This document shows, piece by piece, positions 18,086-26,302 of a stretch of DNA of 49,081 nucleotides. Under the pieces are notes generated by a model, which did not search any database, was not told the origin of the DNA, and was given only the letters and a program-made list of their open reading frames with translations. Source of the DNA: a virus. The DNA is taken from positions 1-49,081 of IMG/VR virus record IMGVR_UViG_3300017763_000028; one strand, given 5' to 3'. Position 1 is the stretch's first letter. The number at the start of each line of letters is the position of its first letter. The position numbers and the translations under genes were made by a program.

Positions 18086-18388
18086 GTGAAGTCCTTTAAG
18101 ACAGTACAACTAGAACTTAACGAGGCAAAAATTAAATTGCCAAGTGGTTCCAAAGAACTTAAAGTTGATGTCGCAAAGGTTGGTGGTAAGAAGATATCTG
18201 TATCTTATGTTCAGAACAAAAGAAATAAGGTAGATGTATATCTAGATGGTAATCTCTTTAGTGGAGATTCACCATATAAAGATTTAAAAGCTGCAGAGAA
18301 AGAAATGAAAGACATTAAAAAAATAATGCAAAACATGTCCGAAGAAGGTATAAACATAGAGGAAATTATAAATGAAATTAATATCTGA
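18086..18388 (+). CDS. 68: Prohead core protein gp68-like
   Basis: The protein has 100 residues, starting at a GTG that follows an AGGAGA stretch. The frame is open further upstream, but those codons lie inside the gp67-like gene. Composition is Lys-rich and helical (SFKTVQLELNEAKIKLP, DLKAAEKEMKDIKKIMQNM). By position between gp67 and gp21 it is the counterpart of T4 gp68, a scaffold core protein. It overlaps the start of gp21 by 17 bases, implying translational coupling. Confidence 0.6.
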   Translation: MKSFKTVQLELNEAKIKLPSGSKELKVDVAKVGGKKISVSYVQNKRNKVDVYLDGNLFSGDSPYKDLKAAEKEMKDIKKIMQNMSEEGINIEEIINEINI

Positions 18389-19025
18389 ATATAATGACTA
18401 TCAAATGTCACCAGTAATCATTGAAGCAAATGAGAAAGGACAGAAGGAATACTTCATTGAAGGAGTGTTCATGCAGTCAGAAATTAAAAACCGTAACGGT
18501 AGAGTTTATCCTAAAGAGATAATGGAAAAAGAAGTTAACCGTTATAGAAAAGAATTCGTTGAGAAGGATAGAGCATTTGGAGAACTCGGACATCCCGAAG
18601 GCCCAACTATTAATCTTGACAAAGTGTCACACTTAATCACATCTTTAGAAGAAGATGGTAACAATTATGTGGGACGTGCAAAAATTTTGAGCACACCAAA
18701 CGGTCAAATCGTAAGAAATTTAATCGATGACGGTGCCAAATTAGGAGTATCATCTAGAGGATTAGGTTCCTTGGAAGAAAAAGGTGGCGCTCAATACGTA
18801 AAAGGTGACTTCCAACTGGCAACAGCAGCCGATATAGTCGCAGACCCATCTGCCCCCGAGGCCTTCGTTGAAGGTATATACGAGGGTGTAGAGTGGATTA
18901 TGTCTAACGGTATATTGAAAGCAGTTGATTCAGAGTCAATGAGAACCCAATTAAGGGGTGCTAAATTGAATAAATTGGAAGAAACTAAGTTAAATCTATG
19001 GAAAAGGTTTGTTGAAAGCCTATAA
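18372..19025 (+). CDS. 21: Prohead protease gp21
   Basis: The protein has 217 residues (T4 gp21 has 212). The family's catalytic residues are visible: His74 in FGELGHPEGP and Ser127/128 in LGVSSRGLGS, with the NRNGRVYPKEIMEKEVNRY segment typical of T4-type and herpes-like serine proteases. It digests the scaffold and trims the capsid and core proteins before packaging. It overlaps the gp68-like gene by 17 bases and is followed by a late promoter for gp22. Confidence 0.95.
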   Translation: MKLISEYNDYQMSPVIIEANEKGQKEYFIEGVFMQSEIKNRNGRVYPKEIMEKEVNRYRKEFVEKDRAFGELGHPEGPTINLDKVSHLITSLEEDGNNYVGRAKILSTPNGQIVRNLIDDGAKLGVSSRGLGSLEEKGGAQYVKGDFQLATAADIVADPSAPEAFVEGIYEGVEWIMSNGILKAVDSESMRTQLRGAKLNKLEETKLNLWKRFVESL

Positions 19026-19027
19026 CA

Positions 19028-19035
19028 TATAAATA
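19028..19035 (+). promoter_or_regulatory. Late promoter box (TATAAATA) for scaffold and capsid
   Basis: TATAAATA lies 29 bases before the gp22 ATG, with an ACAGGAGA ribosome-binding site. It drives gp22 and gp23, the most abundantly needed head proteins. Confidence 0.8.
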
Positions 19036-19063
19036 AAAAAGTAAACTCAAACAGGAGAAAAAC

Positions 19064-20404
19064 ATGGCAGAGTTAGAAAATAACCTAGAAAGTACAGAAG
19101 TAGAAGTTTCTGAAGAGAAGCAACCTACAGACGGTGCTCAAAAAGGTGACGCGAAACCTGTTAAGCAAGGTTCATCAGATGCCGAGAAAATCGAAAGCGG
19201 TAAAGCTGAAGTCGTCAAACCCGAAGAAAATCCTGTTGACAAAGCAGTTGATGCACAGAAGAAAGCAGAAAATGTGAAACCAGTTAGTGGTGATGCACAT
19301 CAAAAGAATGCTGGAAAAGGTGACAGTCAACCTAAACTTGCAAAAGTTTCAGAAGAAGAAGAGTCTAAAGATGTTGTTAAGGCAACAAAAATGGAATCAA
19401 TCAAAGCTATCGTCAACAACATGAAGGAAATGACTAAGGAAGAACTTCAAACTAGATTCAGTTCTATATCAGAAGAAGAAGTTGACGAAACCTTGACTAA
19501 AGCAGAAGTAGCTAGAAAAATTGTTGAATCACTAAAGTCTATGGACGAAGAAGCAGTATCAGATATTGCTGAGAAGTGGTCTAAGGAAGAAGAAGAGGAA
19601 GAAGAAGTCAAAGAGGAAATCGTTGACGAAGAAACTTCTGCAGAGCTCGAAGCAAATCTAGTCGAGATTGAAGTAGAAGACGACCTATCTAAAATCTCAG
19701 AAGCACTAGATATCTCAGAAGAGAATCAAGAGAAAGCAAAAACTATCTTCAAGGCTGCAGTCTCATCTAAAGTAGAAGAGATTAAAGAGTCTTTAGAAAA
19801 TCAATATTCAGAAGAATTAAAATCCTCAGTAGAAAAAGTCAAAGCCGACCTCGCAGAAGGCGTTGACAAATATCTTTCTTATGTTGCAGAAGAGTGGACG
19901 AAAGAAAACGAACTTGCAATTGAAAGAGGATTGAGAGCAGAGATGACTGAAAACTTCATCGACGGATTGAAAACATTGTTCGTAGAACATTATGTTGACG
20001 TTCCCGAAGATAAGTATAACGTAATCGATGAACTCGCAAATCGTCTCGACGAGATGGAACAGAAACTTGATGGTGAAGTCAGTAAAAATATTGACATTAC
20101 AGAAGAGTTAGATGCCCTCAAGAGAAGTAACGTGGTAAAGACTGCTGGTAACAGTTTGTCTGAGTCACAAAAAGAGAAGCTAGAATCATTATCAAATGGT
20201 GTAGACTTCAAAGATGAAGCAGACTTCGCTGAGAAGATTGCAGAAATCGCTGAAGCTTACTTCCCAAGTGATGTTGATAAACTAGTTGAGGATACTATTG
20301 TAGAAGAAGGAACAGGGGAAATTTCTGAAGAGAAAGAACCAGTACTTGCTCCCGATATGCAACAGTACACTCAAGCAATAACTAAACTAAATCCATTAGG
20401 ATAA
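19064..20404 (+). CDS. 22: Prohead scaffold protein gp22
   Basis: The protein has 446 residues, far longer than T4 gp22 (269). It is strongly acidic and helical, with long Glu and Lys tracts (KEEEEEEEVKEE near 180), a Gly, Asp and Lys rich N-terminal third, and the conserved scaffold end (ELDALKRSNVVKTAGNSLSESQKEK, then PDMQQYTQAITKL). It forms the inner core on which gp23 assembles and is degraded by gp21. The extra length is mostly the low-complexity N-terminal region. Confidence 0.85.
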   Translation: MAELENNLESTEVEVSEEKQPTDGAQKGDAKPVKQGSSDAEKIESGKAEVVKPEENPVDKAVDAQKKAENVKPVSGDAHQKNAGKGDSQPKLAKVSEEEESKDVVKATKMESIKAIVNNMKEMTKEELQTRFSSISEEEVDETLTKAEVARKIVESLKSMDEEAVSDIAEKWSKEEEEEEEVKEEIVDEETSAELEANLVEIEVEDDLSKISEALDISEENQEKAKTIFKAAVSSKVEEIKESLENQYSEELKSSVEKVKADLAEGVDKYLSYVAEEWTKENELAIERGLRAEMTENFIDGLKTLFVEHYVDVPEDKYNVIDELANRLDEMEQKLDGEVSKNIDITEELDALKRSNVVKTAGNSLSESQKEKLESLSNGVDFKDEADFAEKIAEIAEAYFPSDVDKLVEDTIVEEGTGEISEEKEPVLAPDMQQYTQAITKLNPLG

Positions 20405-20421
20405 TTTAAAGGAAAAATAAA

Positions 20422-21732
20422 ATGTTTTTATCAGAAAACTTACAAGAGAAGTGGCAACCGATTCTAGAACACTCCGATTTACCAAAAATCGAAGATAACT
20501 ACAAGCGTGCTGTTACTGCTGTAATCCTTGAAAACCAAGAGAAGGCCCTTTTCGAAGAAGGTCAAGCTCTTGAGGAAGCAGCACCTTTAAATGCTACTGG
20601 AAGTTCTGCAGTTGCTAACTGGAATCCAATCTTGATTTCATTAGTACGTAGAGCTATGCCAAATCTCGTTGCATACGACATTTGTGGTGTTCAGCCTATG
20701 ACAGGCCCAACAGGACTTATATTTGCTATGAAAGCAAGATATAATGACTATCCATCTGTAGGAAGAGAAGGTAAAACTGAAGCATTACATGCTGAAGCAG
20801 ATACTAAATATTCCAATGACAACCAAGTTGTCGCAGACGGCCCTTTAGCAGCACGTAATAATGACCCATTCAATGGTTCATATGCGACTGATACAGGTGC
20901 GGGAATGTCAACAGCAAGTGCAGAAGCACTTGGTGACGTTGAAGCATCAAACGGTTTCGCTCAAATGGCATTCACCATTGAGAAAGCAACTGTTACTGCA
21001 AAATCCAGAGCATTAAAAGCTGAGTACACACTCGAATTAGCACAAGACCTCAAAGCAATCCACGGTCTTGACGCAGAATCAGAACTAGCAAATATTCTTT
21101 CATCAGAAATTCTTGCTGAAATCAACCGTGAAGTTATCAGAAATGTTAACATCCAAGCAAAAACTGGTGCAGCTGCAACAGCTTCTGCTGGTACGTTCAA
21201 CCTTGACGTTGACGCAAACGGAAGATGGTCAGTTGAGAAATTCAAAGGATTATTGTTCCAAATAGAAAGAGAAAGTAACTTCATCGCTAAAGATACACGT
21301 AGAGGAAAAGGTAACTTTATCCTATGTTCATCTGATGTAGCTTCTGCTCTATCTATGGCAGGTGTATTAGATTACGCTCCTGCTCTTAACACTAACTTAA
21401 ACGTTGACGACACAGGCAATACATTTGCTGGTATCTTAAACGGAAGAGTTAAAGTATATGTTGACCCATATGCTGGTGTTGACTACTTAACAGTAGGTTA
21501 TAGAGGAACTAACCCTTATGATGCTGGTATGTTCTATTGCCCATACGTTCCATTACAAATGGTTCGTGCAGTTGGTGAGAACACATTCCAACCAAAAATT
21601 GGTTTCAAAACAAGATACGGCATGGTTTCAAACCCATTCGTTGACACTGGCAACATGTCAGGCCGTGATGGTCTAGCAACTGCTGGTACTAACCAATACT
21701 ACAGAAAATTTGCAGTGTCAAACATTCTGTAA
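20422..21732 (+). CDS. 23: Major capsid protein gp23
   Basis: The protein has 436 residues (T4 gp23 has 521). NWNPILISLVRRAMPNLVAYDICGVQPMTGPTGLIFAMKARY is the classic gp23 signature, with ARALKAEYTLELAQDLKAIHGLDAESELANILS-type helix and C-terminal FVDTGNMSGRDGLA. A gp21 cleavage site of the (L/I)xE type is visible at LEE/AAP (after E52), so the mature subunit would start at A53. It follows gp22 by 17 bases with an AAAGGA site and ends before a strong terminator. No gp24-like vertex gene follows. Confidence 0.95.
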   Translation: MFLSENLQEKWQPILEHSDLPKIEDNYKRAVTAVILENQEKALFEEGQALEEAAPLNATGSSAVANWNPILISLVRRAMPNLVAYDICGVQPMTGPTGLIFAMKARYNDYPSVGREGKTEALHAEADTKYSNDNQVVADGPLAARNNDPFNGSYATDTGAGMSTASAEALGDVEASNGFAQMAFTIEKATVTAKSRALKAEYTLELAQDLKAIHGLDAESELANILSSEILAEINREVIRNVNIQAKTGAAATASAGTFNLDVDANGRWSVEKFKGLLFQIERESNFIAKDTRRGKGNFILCSSDVASALSMAGVLDYAPALNTNLNVDDTGNTFAGILNGRVKVYVDPYAGVDYLTVGYRGTNPYDAGMFYCPYVPLQMVRAVGENTFQPKIGFKTRYGMVSNPFVDTGNMSGRDGLATAGTNQYYRKFAVSNIL

Positions 21733-21765
21733 GGAACTTAGGTTCTCATTCCTTAATTGGAATAC

Positions 21766-21797
21766 TAAAAACCCCTCTTTCGAGGGGTTTTTTTTAG
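21766..21797 (+). terminator. Bidirectional rho-independent terminator
   Basis: CCCCTC (21772-21777) and GAGGGG (21782-21787) pair around TTTC. Eight T follow on the + strand and five A precede, so the hairpin also ends minus-strand transcription with a run of five U. It stops the capsid transcript and the converging antisense RNA. Confidence 0.9.
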
Positions 21798-22083
21798 CAT
21801 GACTGAATCGTTCAATGTCTTGGGTATGAACCCAATTCTTTACACCGTGTCCTTCTAGTGAGGCCTTACCCCAATTTTATCTAGGTCAATAGGTATTGAC
21901 CATACGGAAGTTCGTTTACCGTCCCTATCCCAACTCGTCAAGAATTTCTAGAGCTTCTCTGTTCGGATTCTATCCACACCTCACGATTATATGCCACGTC
22001 TTAATTGACTTTAACAGTGTGGAACACCTTGTCTATACGGAACAACCTCTCACAACCATCTATCTTCCGTCTCGACTTCCTAC
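21766..22083 (-). ncRNA. Structured minus-strand non-coding RNA (unidentified)
   Basis: The roughly 417 bases between gp23 and the methyltransferase gene hold no convincing protein. On the minus strand they have a sigma70-type promoter (22119-22090), a predicted start near 22083 and the terminator hairpin at the far end, giving an RNA of about 315 nt. Several stems are exact in the DNA: GGTCAAT/ATTGACC (21884-21890 with 21895-21901), TCCACAC/GTGTGGA (21973-21979 with 22017-22023), ACGGAA/TTCCGT (22037-22042 with 22065-22070, with flanking GTC/GAC) and TTGGG/CCCAA (21820-21824 with 21831-21835). I could not match it to tRNA, tmRNA, RNase P RNA or 6S RNA. It is the only minus-strand gene I support here. 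Confidence 0.6.
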
Positions 22084-22089
22084 CTTACA

Positions 22090-22119
22090 AGTATACCAAA
22101 ATACGATATGCATTGTCAA
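22090..22119 (-). promoter_or_regulatory. Minus-strand sigma70-type promoter for the ncRNA
   Basis: Read on the minus strand, TTGACA (22119-22114) and TATACT (22095-22090) are 18 bases apart. The -35 part sits in GCCTTGACAATGC, the same extended element found before the genes at 34211, 34436 and 37165. Confidence 0.75.
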
Positions 22120-22125
22120 GGCATA

Positions 22126-22133
22126 TATTTATA
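22126..22133 (-). promoter_or_regulatory. Minus-strand late promoter box (TATAAATA)
   Basis: A perfect TATAAATA read leftward lies upstream of the ncRNA sigma70 promoter and three bases from the divergent late box for the methyltransferase. It could keep the ncRNA transcribed late in infection. Confidence 0.5.
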
Positions 22134-22136
22134 CGC

Positions 22137-22144
22137 GATAAATA
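22137..22144 (+). promoter_or_regulatory. Late promoter box (GATAAATA), leaderless geometry
   Basis: GATAAATA ends exactly six bases before the A of the ATG at 22150. There is no Shine-Dalgarno sequence between them. Confidence 0.65.
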
Positions 22145-22149
22145 AGTAT

Positions 22150-22953
22150 ATGAAGATGATAAAGTATGGTGAAGGGTTGGAAGGTTTCTTTAAATGGAAG
22201 AATGAAACTACAGGTCAAATAGATACAATGTACCTACCAACAGAAAAAAGAGTTAAAAAAGTTATTGATTGTAAAGGTGAAGACTGGTTTGATGGGAAGA
22301 CTATCCTAGAACTAGGAACTGCACATGGACTAGTTGGTAGACACTTTGAGAAACTAGGTGCAACAGTTTCCTATGCAGATGCAAGACAAGAACTATTGGA
22401 TGGTATAGACACAGACTCAGAGAAGTTGTGTATCAATCATAATGAAGAGTGGTCATTTGATAGGAAGTGGGATTTAATTATACACTTTGGTACTCTATAT
22501 CATGTTCAAAATATTTACGATGATTTAAGAAGAGCATTCAATCATACAGACGAAATGTTTTTAGAAACTGCAGTCAATACAAAACCAACAGCTGAACCAT
22601 GGATGAGACAAGAAGAAGTGACCGAATGGGATTATATACCAGGCCAATCAAAACACCAAAGAAAAAATAGTAGAGTCTTCAATGGGTTTGATAATTGGGA
22701 AGCTTTCTTTAATGATAAACATGTAGAAGATTACTTAGATGAGATAGGTAAGACTTATACAAGGTATGATGATGAAGATTTGAATACCGACTTCGGTGTT
22801 ATTGTAGAAAATGAACTCTATAGAAGAGATGTATACAGTTGGACAACAGAAGATTTACACCCTACGAATCCTAATAAACCAGTTAAGTTTGGTACCATAC
22901 CGCCTAATTATGTTCACTTCCGTAGGTTCTGGCATATCCAAACACCTAAATAG
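22150..22953 (+). CDS. Class I SAM-dependent methyltransferase
   Basis: The protein has 267 residues. ILELGTAHGLVG (about residues 52-63) is the SAM-binding motif I of class I methyltransferases, SYADAR follows as the acidic end of strand 2, and WDLIIHFGTLYHVQN is the motif IV region. No DNA-methylase catalytic motif (DPPY or PCQ) is visible, so a small-molecule, protein or glycan target is more likely. I chose the ATG at 22150 because it lies at the predicted late start; the frame is open 14 codons further upstream, but those codons cross the promoter. It is the first gene after the capsid block. Confidence 0.7.
   Translation: MKMIKYGEGLEGFFKWKNETTGQIDTMYLPTEKRVKKVIDCKGEDWFDGKTILELGTAHGLVGRHFEKLGATVSYADARQELLDGIDTDSEKLCINHNEEWSFDRKWDLIIHFGTLYHVQNIYDDLRRAFNHTDEMFLETAVNTKPTAEPWMRQEEVTEWDYIPGQSKHQRKNSRVFNGFDNWEAFFNDKHVEDYLDEIGKTYTRYDDEDLNTDFGVIVENELYRRDVYSWTTEDLHPTNPNKPVKFGTIPPNYVHFRRFWHIQTPK
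22945..22952 (+). promoter_or_regulatory. Late promoter box (CCTAAATA)
   Basis: The box overlaps the last codons of the methyltransferase and lies 21 bases before the ATG at 22973, which has a CGGAGAA ribosome-binding site at 22961-22967. Confidence 0.55.
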
Positions 22954-22972
22954 ATATATACGGAGAAATATT

Positions 22973-23185
22973 ATGTATGATAAACAAATCAATGTGAAAG
23001 AAGGGCCATGGGAGAAATCTGTTTTTCCTAATGGAGTTGAAACAACAAATGTATTGAGTCGTAAGACCATTACAACTTATATTCAAGACGGTTATCTTTG
23101 TGAAGAGACAACCTTAAGAGAGTATAGAGGTGATGACTATCATGATATCACTTCAAACAAAAGGATAACTAAAGTACATGGTTGA
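22973..23185 (+). CDS. Small hypothetical protein
   Basis: The protein has 70 residues (MYDKQINVKEGPWEKSVFPN, then GVETTNVLSRKTITTYIQDG). The upstream open part of this frame belongs to the methyltransferase region, so I place the start at 22973, where a GGAGAA site and a late box precede it. It is soluble, beta-rich by pattern (YLCEETTLREYRGDD) and unrelated to families I know. It overlaps the next gene by eight bases. Confidence 0.6.
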   Translation: MYDKQINVKEGPWEKSVFPNGVETTNVLSRKTITTYIQDGYLCEETTLREYRGDDYHDITSNKRITKVHG

Positions 23186-23714
23186 TATTAATAAGTCCAT
23201 TCTCAATAAGAATAATTTTAGACTTCTTATTGATAAGATACCCACAACAGAATACTATATTAAGAAGTGTAATATTCCTGGCGTGCAGTTTACAGAAATT
23301 GCACAGGGTGCTGGTGTTGGATTGGACGCATATTTTCCAGGCGACAAGGTTACGTTTGAAAATCTCTCGGTAGATTTCTTAGTCGATGAAGACTTAGGAA
23401 ACTTTAAAGAAGTATACGATTGGATGAATGCAATCGTACCAATCAAAGACCCATCTGATTATGCATCTTATGTTGGTAGTAAACAAACTACAACTGGTAC
23501 ATCTGCATCTCTAGGTGGAACTGATAAAGAAATGTCAGACATAACTTTGATTACAACAACCAACAAAAATATTCCCAATAAATACTTTAGATTCCATGAC
23601 TGTTTCCCAATCAGTTTGAGTGGATTAGAGTTTGAATCGGGTGCAGACGGAGAGGCTGTAGTAGCCACTATAGAGTTTAAATTTACTTACTACGACATAG
23701 AAACCACTAGTTAA
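23178..23714 (+). CDS. Tail-tube-like / baseplate tube-initiator-like protein
   Basis: The protein has 178 residues. NNFRLLIDKIPTTEYYIKKCNIPGVQF opens like tail-tube subunits, followed by FPGDKVTFENLSVDFLVDEDLGNFKEVYDWMNAI and a closing LSGLEFESGADGEAVVATIEFKFTYYDIE. This is the gp19/gp54-type tube fold seen in T4-like phages, here as a second copy remote from gp19. A role as the first tube ring on the baseplate or as a tube-like completion protein is likely; which T4 gene it equals is uncertain. Confidence 0.6.
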   Translation: MVDINKSILNKNNFRLLIDKIPTTEYYIKKCNIPGVQFTEIAQGAGVGLDAYFPGDKVTFENLSVDFLVDEDLGNFKEVYDWMNAIVPIKDPSDYASYVGSKQTTTGTSASLGGTDKEMSDITLITTTNKNIPNKYFRFHDCFPISLSGLEFESGADGEAVVATIEFKFTYYDIETTS

Positions 23715-23730
23715 TATCACACATTTGTGG

Positions 23731-23736
23731 TATAAT
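23731..23736 (+). promoter_or_regulatory. -10 element (TATAAT) before uvsY
   Basis: TATAAT lies eight bases before the uvsY ATG and follows a small palindrome (CACACATTTGTGG). No good -35 is seen, so the promoter is tentative. Its spacing would give a nearly leaderless message. Confidence 0.35.
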
Positions 23737-23743
23737 ATATATT

Positions 23744-24187
23744 ATGACTTTAGATGATTTAAAAGCCCAATGGGCAAGTGACTGTGAAATAGATGATATA
23801 GAATTGGATACGGCATCGTTAGATGTTCCAAAACTTCATGCAAAATATCAAGACTTACTAACCAGTAAGATTCTAGTCCTTAAAAAATACCAAGAAAACT
23901 ATAACTCTTTACTTAAAGATAAATGGTTGTGGTTCAATGGAAAAATGGATGACGATAGAATTAAAGAACTAGGTTGGGAACCCGACCCATTCAATGGTCT
24001 AAAAATAATGAAGAACGATATGAGTATCTTCTTCAATGCAGATAAAGATTTACAAGAACTCAATGCAAAAATTGAGTACCTCAAGGTTACTGTAGACTTT
24101 CTTAAAGAGTGTATGCAGAACATAACATGGAGACACCAAACGATTAAGAACACTATCGATTGGAGAAAGTTTATGGCTGGACAATAA
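23744..24187 (+). CDS. uvsY: Recombination mediator UvsY
   Basis: The protein has 147 residues (T4 UvsY has 137). MTLDDLKAQWASDCEIDDIEL and SLDVPKLHAKYQDLL match the N-terminal signature of phage UvsY proteins. The rest is helical (LKKYQENYNSLLKDKWLWFNG, then IEYLKVTVDFLKECMQNI). UvsY loads the UvsX recombinase onto gp32-coated single strands. It is followed by a one-base overlap with the next ATG and then by uvsW, as in many marine T4-like phages. Confidence 0.9.
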   Translation: MTLDDLKAQWASDCEIDDIELDTASLDVPKLHAKYQDLLTSKILVLKKYQENYNSLLKDKWLWFNGKMDDDRIKELGWEPDPFNGLKIMKNDMSIFFNADKDLQELNAKIEYLKVTVDFLKECMQNITWRHQTIKNTIDWRKFMAGQ

Positions 24188-24900
24188 TGAATCTAAAAAA
24201 TTACTTATGGACATATCCCGAACTATTAACTTCTGAAGAAGTTGAATTTATTAATGGTAAGGCAATGGAGTTTCCTCTAGAAACAGCTGCAGTTGGTCAA
24301 GGTGGAAGATTAGACTTAGACCCCGATGGAGAAGACAGAGGTAAAGAAAGAGCAGCTGGTGGAGACGGTGGTCAAATTGTAGATAAGGTTAGAGCATCTG
24401 ATATTAGATGGATTTACGGTGATGCACAGAAAAACTTAGGTGATGTTTGGACAAAGGTTGAAGACGCAGTTGCAATGGGAATGAAACAATGTGGTTGGAA
24501 TGTCGACATAGAAAAAGTAGAACCACTACAACATACAGTCTATCATGCAAAACAAGGTTCACGTGGTGGGTTCTATACATGGCATACAGATGCTAGTGAT
24601 GAACCATATGCAAATAGTGGTATGATTAGAAAACTAAGTTTCTCTATTCAGTTAACAGACCCCGATGAATATGAAGGTGGTAACTTTCAGTGGATAGAAG
24701 ATATCCGTTCAAAGGATACACTTACACCTAATGATTATACGAGAGACATGAGAGATTGGTATAGACAGATTCCAAATTCTGCAAAACAAAAGGGTTCATT
24801 AGTATTGTTCCCTTCATTTGTACACCATCAAGTTACACCAGTCACACGAGGATGTAGAACTTCCCTAGTGGGATGGTTCGTAGGATATCCATACAAGTAA
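24187..24900 (+). CDS. Fe(II)/2OG dioxygenase, prolyl-hydroxylase-like
   Basis: The protein has 237 residues from the ATG at 24187, which overlaps the uvsY stop by one base; the frame is open nine codons further up inside uvsY. H133 and D135 (TWHTDASDE) are the HxD pair, RKLSFSIQLTDPDEYEGGNFQW is the typical following strand set, H213/H214 (SFVHHQVTPV) includes the distal iron ligand and R224 (GCRTSLVGW) is the 2OG contact. The layout is that of the PKHD/prolyl-4-hydroxylase group. It sits between uvsY and uvsW, an odd place for it. The substrate is unknown. Confidence 0.75.
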   Translation: MNLKNYLWTYPELLTSEEVEFINGKAMEFPLETAAVGQGGRLDLDPDGEDRGKERAAGGDGGQIVDKVRASDIRWIYGDAQKNLGDVWTKVEDAVAMGMKQCGWNVDIEKVEPLQHTVYHAKQGSRGGFYTWHTDASDEPYANSGMIRKLSFSIQLTDPDEYEGGNFQWIEDIRSKDTLTPNDYTRDMRDWYRQIPNSAKQKGSLVLFPSFVHHQVTPVTRGCRTSLVGWFVGYPYK

Positions 24901-24901
24901 A

Positions 24902-26302
24902 ATGAAAGTCACAGTCTCGAAGGTAGATGAATGTTTCATGAGGGTAGACTGTGATGATGGTTTAGCCAAAGACCTACATGATTACTTTTCCTTTACCGTA
25001 CCAAACGCAAAATTCATGCCAAGTTATAAGAACAAATGGTGGGATGGTAAGGTATATCTTTTCTCAATCAAAACACACAAAATTTATATTGGATTACTAC
25101 CATACGTAGATGAGTTCTGTAGAGAAAGAGGATATGCATTTGCTGGTATTGGTGATGTCATTGGACATAAACACAAATTAAAAGATTGGAACATCAAAGA
25201 TTTAAACTTACCTTTTGAACCTAGAGACTATCAGATAGAAGCATTTGAATCCACAATTAAATATGGTAGACAGCTTTTGTTGTCACCCACTGCAAGTGGT
25301 AAGTCTCTTATCATTTATATGTTGGCCAGATACTATAACATGAAAACAATAATAATTGTTCCTACTACATCATTAGTGGAACAGATGGCAGGAGACTTTA
25401 AGGAGTATGGATATGATAAAGAGATATGTAAAATTTATAGTGGTAAACCTGTTTTCCCTTCTGACATTACGATATCAACATGGCAAAGTTTTAGTAAAGC
25501 ACCTAAAGAAGTCATGCAATCGTTTGATGTAGTTATAGGAGACGAAGCACATCTATTTAAAGCAAACGTATTGAAAGGTATTCTTGAGAAGATGAAGACT
25601 ACTGCAGTACGAATTGGTTGTACTGGTACACTAGACGGAACAGAAGTACATAGACTACAACTAGAGGGTTTGTTTGGCCCAGTCAAGAAAGTCATATCAA
25701 CAAAAGAATTAATGGACAAAGGTACGATTGCAAATTTATCTATTGATTGTGTCATACTCCGTCATACTAAACAAAAGAAAATGACATACCAAGAAGAAAT
25801 GGATTACCTTGTATCGAATGATAAACGAAATGAATTTTTATGTAACCTTGTCTATTCCCTTAAGGGGAACACTCTAGTATTGTTTCAGTTTGTAGAGAAA
25901 CATGGAACTGTTCTTCATGCAAAAATGCAGAAGAGACTAGAAGACAAACTACATTACGTATATGGTGGAACGGATGTTGATGACCGTGAAGCTGTAAGAG
26001 AGTATGTCGAGAACTCAAATGAAAATGTCATACTAGCATCATACGGCACCTTCTCTACAGGTGTTAATATAAAACGTATAGACAATATTGTCTTTGCATC
26101 ACCATCAAAAAGTCGAATAAGAAACCTTCAATCTATAGGTAGAGGACTTCGTAAGGCTGAGGGTAAAACTAAAATGAAATTATTTGATATATCAGATGAC
26201 TTACAATATGAAAATCATACTCTCAATCACCTTAAAGAACGTATAAATATATACAACGAAGAAAACTTTAACTACGAGATAAGGCAGTTCGACTTAAAAT
26301 GA
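24902..26302 (+). CDS. uvsW: UvsW helicase (recombination and replication restart)
   Basis: The protein has 466 residues (T4 UvsW has 503). An N-terminal DNA-binding region with KWWDGKVYLF is followed by superfamily 2 motifs: FEPRDYQIEA (Q-like), SPTASGKS Walker A (129-136), DEAH box GDEAH (213-217), and IGRGLRKAEGK motif VI near 415. UvsW unwinds R-loops and branched DNA, ending origin initiation and allowing recombination-dependent replication. Its start overlaps the preceding stop by one base. Confidence 0.95.
   Translation: MKVTVSKVDECFMRVDCDDGLAKDLHDYFSFTVPNAKFMPSYKNKWWDGKVYLFSIKTHKIYIGLLPYVDEFCRERGYAFAGIGDVIGHKHKLKDWNIKDLNLPFEPRDYQIEAFESTIKYGRQLLLSPTASGKSLIIYMLARYYNMKTIIIVPTTSLVEQMAGDFKEYGYDKEICKIYSGKPVFPSDITISTWQSFSKAPKEVMQSFDVVIGDEAHLFKANVLKGILEKMKTTAVRIGCTGTLDGTEVHRLQLEGLFGPVKKVISTKELMDKGTIANLSIDCVILRHTKQKKMTYQEEMDYLVSNDKRNEFLCNLVYSLKGNTLVLFQFVEKHGTVLHAKMQKRLEDKLHYVYGGTDVDDREAVREYVENSNENVILASYGTFSTGVNIKRIDNIVFASPSKSRIRNLQSIGRGLRKAEGKTKMKLFDISDDLQYENHTLNHLKERINIYNEENFNYEIRQFDLK

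Noticed and set aside
21766-22083. tRNA, tmRNA, RNase P RNA or 6S RNA identity for the minus-strand RNA
   Set aside because: There is no cloverleaf, no tmRNA end pair and no full RNase P conserved regions. A local AGGAAGTC and a GACGGTAAAC resemblance to RNase P RNA was too short to count.
21896-22141. 81-codon + strand frame between gp23 and the methyltransferase gene
   Set aside because: It has no ribosome-binding site, unlikely composition and crosses both the ncRNA promoter and the late boxes. The region is better explained by the minus-strand RNA.
22150-22953. DNA methyltransferase that could explain the YCWGGD avoidance
   Set aside because: The SAM motif is present but no DPPY- or PCQ-type catalytic motif or target domain is visible.
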